Shown piece after piece: positions 1-7,990 of a DNA stretch of 64,000 nt. The translations under genes and the position numbers were made by a program. This DNA is from Fusicatenibacter saccharivorans (GTDB lineage Bacteria; Bacillota; Clostridia; Lachnospirales; Lachnospiraceae), in assembly GCF_015557635.1 (NCBI RefSeq), contig NZ_JADNOP010000003.1, positions 1 through 64,000 on the forward strand, in the 5' to 3' direction. Within the stretch, counting starts at the first letter, position 1, and each line of letters opens with the position of its first letter. Under the pieces are notes generated by a model. It made no database searches, had not been told where the DNA came from, and saw only the letters and a list, made by a program, of their open reading frames with translations.

Positions 1-24
1 CCCTTTGGGGCGAGCAGTAACAAT

Positions 25-70
25 AGCCCTTTGGAGGGCTAATAATAAACCACCAGTTGAACTGGTGGTT
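25..70. repeat. Two adjacent perfect hairpins, possibly the end of an IS200/IS605-type element
   Basis: Positions 25-40 form a 6-bp stem (AGCCCT/AGGGCT). Positions 48-70 form a perfect 11-bp stem (AACCACCAGTT/AACTGGTGGTT) with a 1-nt loop. Subterminal palindromes of this sort occur at ends of IS200/IS605 elements, but no transposase is in view because the window begins here. A terminator for a gene to the left is the alternative, although no T-run follows. Confidence 0.35.
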
Positions 71-214
71 GCTAACTTAGTTCTTGCACTGTCAACCCTC
101 CCTTCTCTGCCTGTCTGGGAGTGGCAACGTTCATTAGTATAACATACAATTCTTATTTCTAAAATAAAAAAATTCCCTGTTTTTATAAAAATTCAAGGCT
201 TCGAAAAAAAGTTC

Positions 215-245
215 TTGCCCGGTAGTTACTACCGTACGGTATGCT
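215..245 (+). promoter_or_regulatory. Promoter with overlapping palindromes upstream of the flavin reductase
   Basis: TTGCCC (215-220) and TATGCT (240-245) are separated by a long 19-nt spacer. The spacer holds two overlapping palindromes, CGGTAGT-T-ACTACCG (220-234) and ACCGTACGGT (231-240). A long spacer filled by dyad symmetry suggests control by a dimeric regulator. MerR-type activation or TetR/HxlR-type repression both fit, and no regulator is encoded next to it. Confidence 0.4.
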
Positions 246-283
246 AAGGATAACAAAGCAAATCAGCGAAAGGGGAATGTAGT

Positions 284-811
284 ATGAACATTACGATGGA
301 GAATTTTAAAACCGCAAAGTATGATGTGTTTTCTATTTTTGATGACCGCTGGGGTTTGTGTACTGCGGGTACGCCAAGGGAGTATAATACGATGACGATC
401 GGATGGGGTACGATGGGGACGATCTGGGGACCGCCAAAGAAAGGAAAGCAGATCATTACCGTATTTATCCGGGAAAGCCGCCGGACGCATCAGATTCTGC
501 AGAAGGAAGACGAGTTTACGGTCTGCTTTTTTCCAGAGAAATATCGGAAGGATCTTGGAATCCTGGGATCAAAATCGGGAAATGATGTGCCGGATAAGAT
601 CAGTCTGACCAGTCTGACACCGAAGATGCTGGGAAATGCGGTTGGATTTGAAGAGGCAGAGCTGACCTTTGTCTGCAAAAAAATCTATGCGGTCAGAATG
701 GAGAAAGAAGATCTGCCGGAATTTACGCGCGATACTTTATATAAAGATGGCGATCTCCATTATCTGTATATGGGCGAGATTGAAGATGTCTTTGGCATGA
801 TTGAGGAATGA
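284..811 (+). CDS. Flavin reductase family protein
   Basis: 175 aa, the usual size for stand-alone flavin reductase-like (FMN-binding split barrel) proteins. The N-terminal half has the family layout: a conserved start strand, a 'TMTIGWGTMG' segment where family members contact flavin phosphate, and 'TVFIRESRRTHQIL' ahead of the 'EFTVCFFPE' strand. The role is probably FMN binding and reduction of flavin or a small electrophile in the cytoplasm; the substrate cannot be read from sequence. A ribosome binding site (AAGGGG) lies about 10 nt before the ATG. The gene appears monocistronic behind the palindromic promoter. Downstream is only a gene remnant. Confidence 0.8.
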   Translation: MNITMENFKTAKYDVFSIFDDRWGLCTAGTPREYNTMTIGWGTMGTIWGPPKKGKQIITVFIRESRRTHQILQKEDEFTVCFFPEKYRKDLGILGSKSGNDVPDKISLTSLTPKMLGNAVGFEEAELTFVCKKIYAVRMEKEDLPEFTRDTLYKDGDLHYLYMGEIEDVFGMIEE

Positions 812-857
812 AACAGGAAAATTGGCGTGATGTATCAGTATTTCTTATCACAATCTT

Positions 858-992
858 GTATATACTGCACCGGGCAGAAAGGCATCAGACTGCGTGAAAT
901 GCGGAAAATGTGAGAAAGTATGTCTGCAGCACCTGCAGATCAGAAACCTGCTGGAGGATGTGGTGAAAGAGTTTGAAGCGGAGCGTGCTTGA
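858..992 (+). pseudogene. Remnant of an aldo/keto reductase with C-terminal 4Fe-4S motif
   Basis: An open frame without a start codon ends at TGA 990-992. It encodes a CxxCxxxC cluster (DCVKCGKCEKVC) followed by QHLQIRNLLEDVVKEFE, the typical tail of ferredoxin-containing aldo/keto reductases (usual motif KCxxCxxxCPQxLxI). The barrel domain is absent and the upstream DNA of this frame does not match it, so only about 40 codons of the 3' end remain. Probably a deletion relic of a redox gene next to the flavin reductase. Confidence 0.7.
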
Positions 993-1066
993 AAAAATTT
1001 CCGAAATTTACAAAAAGTATATCAGAGTTTGATCCAAGGGGACCATTCTGCTGCAGAATAATTGGA

Positions 1067-2251
1067 TTAATAGTTGGCTTTATAAGAATTTCTCTTTTCC
1101 GCCGTTACGCGGTGCATCCGCTCTGCCATTACAACCATCAGAATCAAAATGGCCATCAGGAATACCGGATACAGTCCGAAGGAAATATGCTGGCCGAGAA
1201 CACCGAAAACCGGCGGCATCAGGCAGGTTCCGACGTAAGCAAAGGCCATCTGGATGCCGATGATTCCCTGGCTTAAGTCGGCACCGAAGTTTGCCGGTGT
1301 CTCATGAATGATGGAAGGATAAATCGGCGCACAGCCAAGTCCGATCAGGATCAGGCCGATAAAAAGAAGGGAATCGCCAAACGGCAGCAGCATCAGAACC
1401 GCACCAACGGCGATGAAAAACTGTCCCAGACGAATCATATTCTGATCGTTCAGCTTCATGGTAACGAAACCGCAGATAAAACGTCCGATGGTAATACCAA
1501 TGTAAAACAGGCTGGCCCAGCTTGCGGCACGCTGTGCATCAATACCGCGGAACAGCGTACAGTAACTTGCAGCCCACATGCCAGCAGTAGATTCCACTGC
1601 ACAATAACAGAAAAAGCAGATCAGCACCTCTTTGACACCAGGAACACGGATCAGACTGGAAAAACTCCGCTCCGCCGGAACAGAGGTATCCTCTTCGGCA
1701 GCTCCGGCAGGTTTCTGCCAAAGAGGAAGGCTTAAGAACAAAACCAATGTCAGCACAATCTGGAAAATGGAAATGATAAGATATCCTTTGTTCCAGTTCA
1801 GGTGACTGATTGCCCAGCTCATCACAACAGGGCCGGTACTGCAGCCAACACCCCACATGCAGTGCAGCCAGCTCATATGGCGCGCCTTATAATGAAGCGC
1901 AACGTAGTTATTCAAAGCGGCATCGACGCTTCCGGCGCCGAGACCGTAGGGAATTCCCCAGAGGCACAGGGCCCAGAAAGAATGGCTGATGGAAAAACCA
2001 AACAGTGCCACAGCGGTTGTCAGAACACTGACAGCGGTGACCTTTCCGGTGCCAAACCGTGTGTTCAGCCGGTCACTGTTCAGACTGGAAACAATTGTTC
2101 CGGCAGAGATAATCATGGAAATGATACCGGCTGCGGAAACGGAAGTTCCCAGTTCCTGGTACATGACCGGCCACGCAGAGCCGAGCAGAGAATCCGGCAG
2201 TCCAAGACTGATGAATGCCAGATAAATGACAGGCAGCAAAAGTGAAACCAT
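1067..2251 (-). CDS. Major facilitator superfamily transporter
   Basis: 394 aa with about 12 hydrophobic segments, the normal MFS size. The first segment (LLPVIYLAFISLGLPDSLLG) and a basic loop between helices 2 and 3 (SDRLNTRFGTGKVTAV) match the MFS motif-A region. It resembles the FucP/YfkF-like sugar or drug porter group, but the substrate is unknown. The start is supported by GGAGGG 8-10 nt upstream on the minus strand. It is divergent from the LysR gene at 2590, across a 340-nt intergenic region with palindromes. A LysR regulator often controls its divergent neighbour, so regulation by that protein is a fair inference. Confidence 0.85.
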   Translation of the reverse strand: MVSLLLPVIYLAFISLGLPDSLLGSAWPVMYQELGTSVSAAGIISMIISAGTIVSSLNSDRLNTRFGTGKVTAVSVLTTAVALFGFSISHSFWALCLWGIPYGLGAGSVDAALNNYVALHYKARHMSWLHCMWGVGCSTGPVVMSWAISHLNWNKGYLIISIFQIVLTLVLFLSLPLWQKPAGAAEEDTSVPAERSFSSLIRVPGVKEVLICFFCYCAVESTAGMWAASYCTLFRGIDAQRAASWASLFYIGITIGRFICGFVTMKLNDQNMIRLGQFFIAVGAVLMLLPFGDSLLFIGLILIGLGCAPIYPSIIHETPANFGADLSQGIIGIQMAFAYVGTCLMPPVFGVLGQHISFGLYPVFLMAILILMVVMAERMHRVTAEKRNSYKANY

Positions 2252-2354
2252 AGTAAAACCCTCCTAATAAAAAAATCATCGTAAGAAATCAGAAAAAAGA
2301 AAAGATATGCTTATTTCGGATTTCTGCAGATAGCAAGCAGGTACAGAAAATTTT

Positions 2355-2409
2355 CGTTAAGTTTAACGCAGAACCTCTGTACGCAATAATTTCAAGGTAT
2401 CATACTTGA
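2355..2409. promoter_or_regulatory. Palindromic operator candidates between MFS and LysR genes
   Basis: The 340-nt divergent region holds a 14-nt palindrome CGTTAA-GT-TTAACG (2355-2368) and a second dyad TCAAG-N8-CTTGA (2392-2409). LysR-type regulators bind T-N11-A dyads in such regions, so these are the best candidate sites for the product of the 2590 gene. The rest of the region is AT-rich with no further gene visible. Confidence 0.4.
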
Positions 2410-2589
2410 AAAAAAGAATCAATACTTTCTTTTCAGAAAACAAAAAAAGCGATATAGTAGAAGAAAGAAAATTCTTTCCCAAAAGCAAAGCGTGTTTGAA
2501 AAACATTTCTGCAGTTTGCAAAAAGCCTTTTTCAAATATGCTTCAGGAAAGAAATAAAAAACGAAACAAATAAAACGAGAGGGAGACAT

Positions 2590-3465
2590 ATGGAAACAAG
2601 AGTACTTCGCTATTTTCTTGCCGTAGCACGGGAAGAAAACATCAGCCGTGCGGCAGAGGTCCTGCATATCACGCAGCCAACCCTAAGCCGTCAGCTGTCC
2701 CAGATGGAAGAAGAACTGGGGGTAATCCTGTTTGAACGGGGAACTAGGAGAATCCGGCTGACAGATGCGGGGGTCCTGCTGCGCCGCAGGGCAGAAGAAA
2801 TTATCGGGCTGATTGATAAGACAGAAAAAGAACTGGCAGAGCAGGAAGCACTGATCGACGGACGTGTGACAATCGGATGCGGAGAGACAAGGTCTGTGAA
2901 TGTTCTGGCAGATCTGATCGAAACTTTCAGCCAAAAATATCCGAACGTGACGTTCGATCTGGTGACGGGAACCGCAGATGTATTGAAGGAGCAGATGGAT
3001 CGTGGTCTGATGGATGTTGCACTGCTTCTGGAGCCGGTTGATGTGGGAAAATATGAGTTTGTGCGTCTGAAAGAAGGGGAGCGGCAGCAGGTGCTGATGC
3101 GTCCGGATGATCCGCTGGCACAAAAAGAAGTCGTACATCCGGAAGATTTAAAAGATCTTCCGCTGATTCTGCCAAGAAGACAGGATGTGCAAAATGAAAT
3201 TACCAACTGGTTCGGAGCATATTATCAGAAGCTGAACATCCGATTTACCTGTAATATGCCGACAAATGGAGCAAAAATGGTTCGGAAGGGACTCGGTTAT
3301 CTGATTACGGTGCAGGGCGTTTCCGAGCTATGGAAGGAAGAAGAGATTGTCGGACGATTCTTAGATCCGCCGATCATCTGCCGCAGTGTGTTTACCTGGA
3401 AAAGGGAACAGCCATTCAGCCTTGCTGCGACGAAGTTTATCGATCATATCCGGGAAAATTTGTGA
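2590..3465 (+). CDS. LysR-family transcriptional regulator
   Basis: 291 aa, the standard LTTR length. Residues 1-60 form the winged helix-turn-helix (RYFLAVAREENISRAAEVLH, then QPTLSRQLSQMEEELG), followed by the linker helix and a periplasmic-binding-protein-like effector domain (residues 90-290, beginning VTIGCGETRSVN). The start follows GAGAGGGAGAC. It is transcribed away from the MFS gene at 1067-2251, the usual arrangement for a regulator and its target. The effector is unknown. Confidence 0.9.
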   Translation: METRVLRYFLAVAREENISRAAEVLHITQPTLSRQLSQMEEELGVILFERGTRRIRLTDAGVLLRRRAEEIIGLIDKTEKELAEQEALIDGRVTIGCGETRSVNVLADLIETFSQKYPNVTFDLVTGTADVLKEQMDRGLMDVALLLEPVDVGKYEFVRLKEGERQQVLMRPDDPLAQKEVVHPEDLKDLPLILPRRQDVQNEITNWFGAYYQKLNIRFTCNMPTNGAKMVRKGLGYLITVQGVSELWKEEEIVGRFLDPPIICRSVFTWKREQPFSLAATKFIDHIRENL

Positions 3466-3527
3466 AAACAGCCAGAAAATGATTTATTAATGTAAGTTAT
3501 TTTTGTAATCTAATTTATTAGAAAAAC

Positions 3528-3557
3528 TTTACAATCCGGGAAAAATCGTGTTACACT
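3528..3557 (+). promoter_or_regulatory. Sigma-A-type promoter of the PurF-like gene
   Basis: TTTACA (3528-3533), an 18-nt spacer and TACACT (3552-3557). This leaves a leader of about 110 nt before the ATG at 3674. I looked for a purine or PRPP riboswitch in the leader and saw no convincing conserved core. Confidence 0.5.
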
Positions 3558-3673
3558 ATAACAGGACAGAGCGTATGTGTAAAGAAAAACTGTGGAAACA
3601 GGGCAACCGCCCGAATTGCATATGCGTTTCGTATGATAAGGGAGAAAAAATACAAAAGAGAGGTAAACGACAA

Positions 3674-5086
3674 ATGGGAGGCTTTTTTGGAGTTGCATCA
3701 AGAAAAGACTGTACACTGGAACTGTTTTATGGAGTAGACTATCACTCACATCTCGGAACAAGAAGAGGCGGTATGGCGACATACGGAGCAAATGGCTTTT
3801 CACGTGCTATCCACAACATTGAAAATTCACCGTTCCGTACAAAATTTGAGCGTGATGTGGAAGAAATGGAGGGAAACCTCGGCATTGGCTGCATTTCCGA
3901 CTATGAACCGCAGCCGCTTTTGATCCAGTCACACCTTGGAAGCTTTGCGATTACCACGGTTGGAAAAATTAACAACATGGATCAGCTTTTAAAAGAGGTT
4001 TACGGCAACGGCCGCACCCATTTCCAGGAGATGAGCACCGGTCAGATCAATGCAACCGAGCTTGCGGCATCTCTGATCTGCAGTGAAAAGACGATTCCGG
4101 AGGGCATCCGCCATCTGCAGGATGTTGTAGACGGTTCCATGACGTTGCTGCTGCTGACAAAAGACGGTATCTACGCTGCGCGCGATAAAAAAGGCCGCAC
4201 CCCGCTTGTTATTGGAAAGAAAGAGGGAGCGTACTGCGCATCCTTTGAAAATTTTGCATATCTGAACCTGGGTTACACGGATTACCATGAACTCGGACCG
4301 GGTGAGATTGACTTTATTACACCGGAGAGCGTCGAGATGCTCGTGCCGCCACAGGAAGAGATGAAGATCTGTTCCTTCCTATGGGTTTACTATGGTTACC
4401 CGACTGCGTCCTACGAGGGAATTAATGTCGAGGAGATGCGGTATCACTGCGGTGCCATGCTTGCCAAACGTGATGCGGGAAGCAATGTCCACCCGGATCT
4501 CATTGCAGGCGTGCCGGATTCCGGAATTGCCCATGCAATCGGCTATGCGAATGAGTCCAAAGTTCCGTTTGCAAGACCATTCATCAAATATACCCCGACC
4601 TGGCCACGCTCCTTTATGCCGACAAATCAGGAACAGAGAAATCTGATTGCCCGAATGAAGCTGATCCCGGTGCAGGCACTGATCGATCAGAAAAAACTGC
4701 TGCTGATCGACGACTCCATCGTGCGCGGTACGCAGCTCCGTGAGACAACGGAATTTTTATATCAGAGCGGTGCAAAAGAAGTTCATGTCCGCCCGGCGTG
4801 CCCGCCGCTGTTGTATGGCTGCAAATTCCTGAATTTCTCTCGCTCCAAATCCGAGCTGGATCTGATCACCAGACGGATTATTCTGGAAAAAGAGGGAGAA
4901 AACGCAGAGAAAGTACTGGAAGAGTATGCAGATCCGAAGAGTGACCGCTACGAGTCCATGTGTCAGGAAATCTGCCGCCGTCAGAATTTCACCAGCCTCA
5001 GGTATCACCGTCTGGACGATCTGGTAGAGTCGATCGGACTGCCGAAATGCAAAATGTGTACCTATTGCTTTGACGGAAAAGAATAA
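3674..5086 (+). CDS. PurF-like amidophosphoribosyltransferase paralogue lacking the glutaminase cysteine
   Basis: 470 aa. The C-terminal half has the type I phosphoribosyltransferase fold with the PRPP loop LLLIDDSIVRGTQ (about residues 340-352), as in glutamine PRPP amidotransferase, the first step of purine synthesis. The N-terminal half aligns to the class II glutaminase domain, but the expected CGxxG start is MGGFFG, so the nucleophilic cysteine is a glycine. The NGN of the ammonia pocket is also changed (TVGKINN). It therefore probably cannot use glutamine. The C-terminus has a cysteine pair motif (CKMCTYC). I chose ATG 3674 because AGAGGT precedes it and the PurF match starts there; an open frame extends upstream to 3548. 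No purine genes adjoin it. Confidence 0.8.
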   Translation: MGGFFGVASRKDCTLELFYGVDYHSHLGTRRGGMATYGANGFSRAIHNIENSPFRTKFERDVEEMEGNLGIGCISDYEPQPLLIQSHLGSFAITTVGKINNMDQLLKEVYGNGRTHFQEMSTGQINATELAASLICSEKTIPEGIRHLQDVVDGSMTLLLLTKDGIYAARDKKGRTPLVIGKKEGAYCASFENFAYLNLGYTDYHELGPGEIDFITPESVEMLVPPQEEMKICSFLWVYYGYPTASYEGINVEEMRYHCGAMLAKRDAGSNVHPDLIAGVPDSGIAHAIGYANESKVPFARPFIKYTPTWPRSFMPTNQEQRNLIARMKLIPVQALIDQKKLLLIDDSIVRGTQLRETTEFLYQSGAKEVHVRPACPPLLYGCKFLNFSRSKSELDLITRRIILEKEGENAEKVLEEYADPKSDRYESMCQEICRRQNFTSLRYHRLDDLVESIGLPKCKMCTYCFDGKE

Positions 5087-5111
5087 ACAGGTTATAATGG
5101 TTTTTAAACAG

Positions 5112-5154
5112 GCCAGCTGACAGAAAAATAAGAGTCTGTCGGCTGGCTTTTTTT
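5112..5154 (+). terminator. Rho-independent terminator
   Basis: A 13-bp stem GCCAGCTGACAGA/TCTGTCGGCTGGC followed by seven T residues, 25 nt after the PurF-like gene. It separates that gene from the YesN regulator. Confidence 0.9.
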
Positions 5155-5193
5155 CTGTAGGAAAAAGAAGAAAAATATATTGGGGGCTTACCT

Positions 5194-6756
5194 ATGGGAA
5201 TTAGTATTCTGATTGTAGATGATGATAAGCTTCTGGTGGAAAAGCTGGAAGAAACCGTCAACTGGAGCGGAATTGGAATTGATATGGTATTTACGGCAAA
5301 CAACATCCGCCAGGCGCAGAAGCTGCTGGAAGAGTATCCGATTGAAATGCTGCTGTGTGACATTGATATGCCGCAGGGGAACGGGCTGGAGCTTCTGGAA
5401 TGGATCCGGTACAAAAAGCTGGATATCGAATGTACCTTCCTGAGCAGCTATGCAAATTTCGAGTATGCGCAGATGGCGCTGAAGCTGTCATCAAGGGAAT
5501 ATCTGTTAAAACCGATTTCCAATGCGGATCTGGAAACAGCGCTGCGCAGAATTGTCGGGATTGTGCAGGAAAAACATCAAAAACAGAAGAAACAGGAGAA
5601 AAAAGGAGAGAATGAAAAGCAATTCTGGGAGGATCTTCTGGTTCAGTGTCTGCAGGAGGAGTATTGGATTGAAAGGGCAAAAAAGAGCGGATATTGTACT
5701 CCGGATGAGACCTTCCGTCTGATTCTGCTGCGGGTACTGGAAATTCCGGATAAGGAACATTATAAAAAAGAGATCAGCTTATATAATTTTGTGATTACAA
5801 ATGTTCTGACGGAATATGTGGAAACAACAGAAATGCAACTGGAAACCGTGGTACATGTCAGTGATCTGGAATGGGCAGTTGTGTTGCGAAATCACGGAAG
5901 TGCGATGGGAACGCAGGAGGAACTGGCAGGACTGCGGACCTGTCTGGCGGGCGCGTTTCCGGCAAGATTCTGCATGTACATGGGAAAACCGGCGGTACTG
6001 GATGAGATTTCAAAGAGCCGCGATCAGCTCGAAGAGATGGAAAAGTATGTAGTGCCGGATGAAACAGGGATTCTGTATGAGACACGCTGGTCTTTCGTAG
6101 AGCGTGATTATCAGGAAGTGCCGTGGAAAACGTATCTGGCTGAGATGGAGCGATCCGATTCCCTTGCAGCTGTGCGGGAAAAGCTGCAGGAATATCTGAG
6201 AAAGCGTGAGAAAAGCGGCGGTCTGCGAAAAGATTTCACAAGTCGTTTTTTTGAAGAAATGATACAGAATATATATGTTTATTTAAAAGAAAGCAATATC
6301 GTTTTCGGACAGATTTTTGACAGTGAAGAGTATGAAACGAAACGGAGAGAGGCGGTTCTCTCTGTGGTAGGTGCCCATGCGTTCATCGATTATCTGTTTG
6401 ATGTGCTGGAAGGTCAGAAAAAGAACGAATCCCGCAGTGACAATGTGGTGGAGCAGCTAAAAGACTATATCGAACAGAATCTGAACGAGGATCTTTCAAG
6501 ATCCGTGCTTGCAGGAAAAGTGTTCCTCTCAGAGGACTACGTTTCCAAAATTTTTATGAAAACAACGGGAATGTCGCTTCCGAATTATATTGCCGAGCGG
6601 CGCATTGAGCGGGCCAAGGAGTATTTACGCAGTTCCTCACTTCCGATCAGCAAAATTGCGATGGAAGTCGGCTATGGAAATTTTTCTTATTTCAGTAAAA
6701 CGTTCCGGGAGCTGGTCGGATGTACACCAAATGAGTACCGGAGCAGACAAAAATAA
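5194..6756 (+). CDS. YesN-type response regulator with AraC DNA-binding domain
   Basis: 520 aa. Residues 3-120 form a receiver domain with acidic pocket VDDDK and phosphoacceptor Asp56 (LLCDIDMP). A long linker of about 280 residues follows. The last 100 residues are an AraC/XylS double helix-turn-helix (DLSRSVLAGKVFLSEDYVSK; ISKIAMEVGYGNFSYFSKTF). It should pair with the YesM-type kinase at 13037 and activate the ABC importer genes that follow. The split of regulator and kinase around the transport genes is common in clostridial sugar loci. The start follows TTGGGGG. Confidence 0.9.
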   Translation: MGISILIVDDDKLLVEKLEETVNWSGIGIDMVFTANNIRQAQKLLEEYPIEMLLCDIDMPQGNGLELLEWIRYKKLDIECTFLSSYANFEYAQMALKLSSREYLLKPISNADLETALRRIVGIVQEKHQKQKKQEKKGENEKQFWEDLLVQCLQEEYWIERAKKSGYCTPDETFRLILLRVLEIPDKEHYKKEISLYNFVITNVLTEYVETTEMQLETVVHVSDLEWAVVLRNHGSAMGTQEELAGLRTCLAGAFPARFCMYMGKPAVLDEISKSRDQLEEMEKYVVPDETGILYETRWSFVERDYQEVPWKTYLAEMERSDSLAAVREKLQEYLRKREKSGGLRKDFTSRFFEEMIQNIYVYLKESNIVFGQIFDSEEYETKRREAVLSVVGAHAFIDYLFDVLEGQKKNESRSDNVVEQLKDYIEQNLNEDLSRSVLAGKVFLSEDYVSKIFMKTTGMSLPNYIAERRIERAKEYLRSSSLPISKIAMEVGYGNFSYFSKTFRELVGCTPNEYRSRQK

Positions 6757-6794
6757 CAAAAAAACGATGTCAATAACAAAAAAACGTTCTGCTT

Positions 6795-6827
6795 AAAAAA
6801 GAGATGTGAAAAGACATCTCTTTTTTA
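6795..6827 (+). terminator. Rho-independent terminator after the YesN gene
   Basis: AAAAAAGAGATGT/ACATCTCTTTTTT stem with a short AAAAG-type loop and a T-run. It implies that the transporter operon starts from its own promoter downstream. Confidence 0.85.
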
Positions 6828-6873
6828 ATATACAGACTGCCGGAAAATGATAGAAAAACACCCATCTTTTTTG

Positions 6874-6879
6874 TATAAT
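6874..6879 (+). promoter_or_regulatory. -10 box of the ABC importer operon
   Basis: A perfect TATAAT (6874-6879) with no recognisable -35 hexamer 17 nt upstream (TAGAAA), the pattern expected for an activator-dependent promoter. It lies about 130 nt before the first permease gene, and the YesN protein encoded just upstream is the likely activator. Confidence 0.45.
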
Positions 6880-6918
6880 ATGTTCATCGGTTGAAACGAG
6901 AGCATGAAAAAGAAAAAT

Positions 6919-6980
6919 GGTAACTGTTTCAGAGCCATGCGAAATGGAAGAAAAATCGAGATGGGACTCTGAACAGTTAC
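6919..6980. repeat. Leader hairpin sharing sequence with a repeat at 17179
   Basis: GTAACTGTTTCAGAG (6920-6934) pairs with CTCTGAACAGTTAC (6967-6980), with one bulged T. Inside is a small CCAT/ATGG hairpin. The left 39 nt match positions 17179-17216 almost exactly, so this is a copy of a dispersed repeat. It lies in the presumed 5' leader of the importer operon, 30 nt before the first start codon, and could affect message stability. Confidence 0.6.
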
Positions 6981-7010
6981 GAAAAATTTAAAGGAAAGAA
7001 GGGATGATAT

Positions 7011-7952
7011 GTGAGCGCCAACCATAGTAAAACCAAAAAGAAGAGCTCTATAGGATTTGTAGAGGGAGTGAGAAGAAGCAGGCCATTATACTTACTGATG
7101 CTTCCTTCCATCATCATTTTTGCACTGTTTACGTACTATCCGATGTACGGAATTGTGATTGCATTTAAAAACTTTACACCTGCGGATGGAATTATGGGAA
7201 GCAGCTGGGCTGGACTGAAATACTTCAAACAGTACTTTAACTCCTATCAGTTCGGTCTGACCATCAAAAACACAATCATCATCAGTCTTTACACCATCGC
7301 GGTAACATTCCCGCTTCCGGTTATCATGGGACTGCTGGTTAACCAGATGAAGGCACAGAAGTTTAAAAAGTTCTTCCAGGTATCAACCTACCTGCCGCAC
7401 TTCATCTCTACCGTTGTTATGGCCGGAATGTTGATCCTGTTCCTCTCCCCGAGTACAGGTATTATCGCAAAGCTGGTCGGACTGCTTGGATTCAAGCTCC
7501 CGAACCTGATGGGAAGCGCAAAAGCATTCCCGCACATTTATGTATGGTCTGAGGCATGGCAGCATGTAGGATGGGACAGTATCCTCTATATCGCAACACT
7601 TTCCTCTGTAGACCCGACCCTGTATGAAGCGGCAACAATGGACGGTGCCAACAAATGGCATAAAATGATCCACATCGATGTTCCGGCTCTGCTGCCGACG
7701 GCAACCATCATGTTTATCATGAGAATGGGAAGCGTCATGAGCGTTGGATTTGAGAAGGTTTACCTGCTGCAGAATACACTGAACAGTACCTCAAGTGAGA
7801 TCATTTCCACCTATGTGTATAAGATGGGTCTTGTGAGCAGCCAGTACAGCCTTTCCGCTGCAATTGGCCTGTTTAACAACATTATCAACCTGGTTCTTCT
7901 TCTGGCAGTCAACTTCATTTCCAGTAAAATGAGTGATACCTCACTGATCTGA
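7011..7952 (+). CDS. ABC sugar importer permease, LplB/YtcP-type (first subunit)
   Basis: 313 aa with six predicted membrane helices and the binding-protein-dependent permease signature near residue 205 (EAATMDGANKWHKMIHIDVP). The N-terminus ends in a first helix after a short basic stretch, typical of LplB-type polysaccharide or oligosaccharide importer permeases. The start is GTG at 7011 behind GAAGGG. It is first in the operon with 7991 and 8955. No ATPase gene is present, as in most such loci, where a shared MsmK-like ATPase encoded elsewhere is used. Confidence 0.9.
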   Translation: MSANHSKTKKKSSIGFVEGVRRSRPLYLLMLPSIIIFALFTYYPMYGIVIAFKNFTPADGIMGSSWAGLKYFKQYFNSYQFGLTIKNTIIISLYTIAVTFPLPVIMGLLVNQMKAQKFKKFFQVSTYLPHFISTVVMAGMLILFLSPSTGIIAKLVGLLGFKLPNLMGSAKAFPHIYVWSEAWQHVGWDSILYIATLSSVDPTLYEAATMDGANKWHKMIHIDVPALLPTATIMFIMRMGSVMSVGFEKVYLLQNTLNSTSSEIISTYVYKMGLVSSQYSLSAAIGLFNNIINLVLLLAVNFISSKMSDTSLI

Positions 7953-7990
7953 CAGAATTTTGAGCCTACATAGGAATGGAGAGCAAAGAT

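Noticed and set aside
3558-3673. Purine or PRPP riboswitch in the leader of the PurF-like gene
   Set aside because: The 110-nt leader shows no conserved aptamer core or terminator, so an ordinary leader is more likely.
7976-7990. Upstream start codon for the second permease
   Set aside because: ATG 7976 lacks a ribosome binding site, while ATG 7991 has GGAG at normal spacing.
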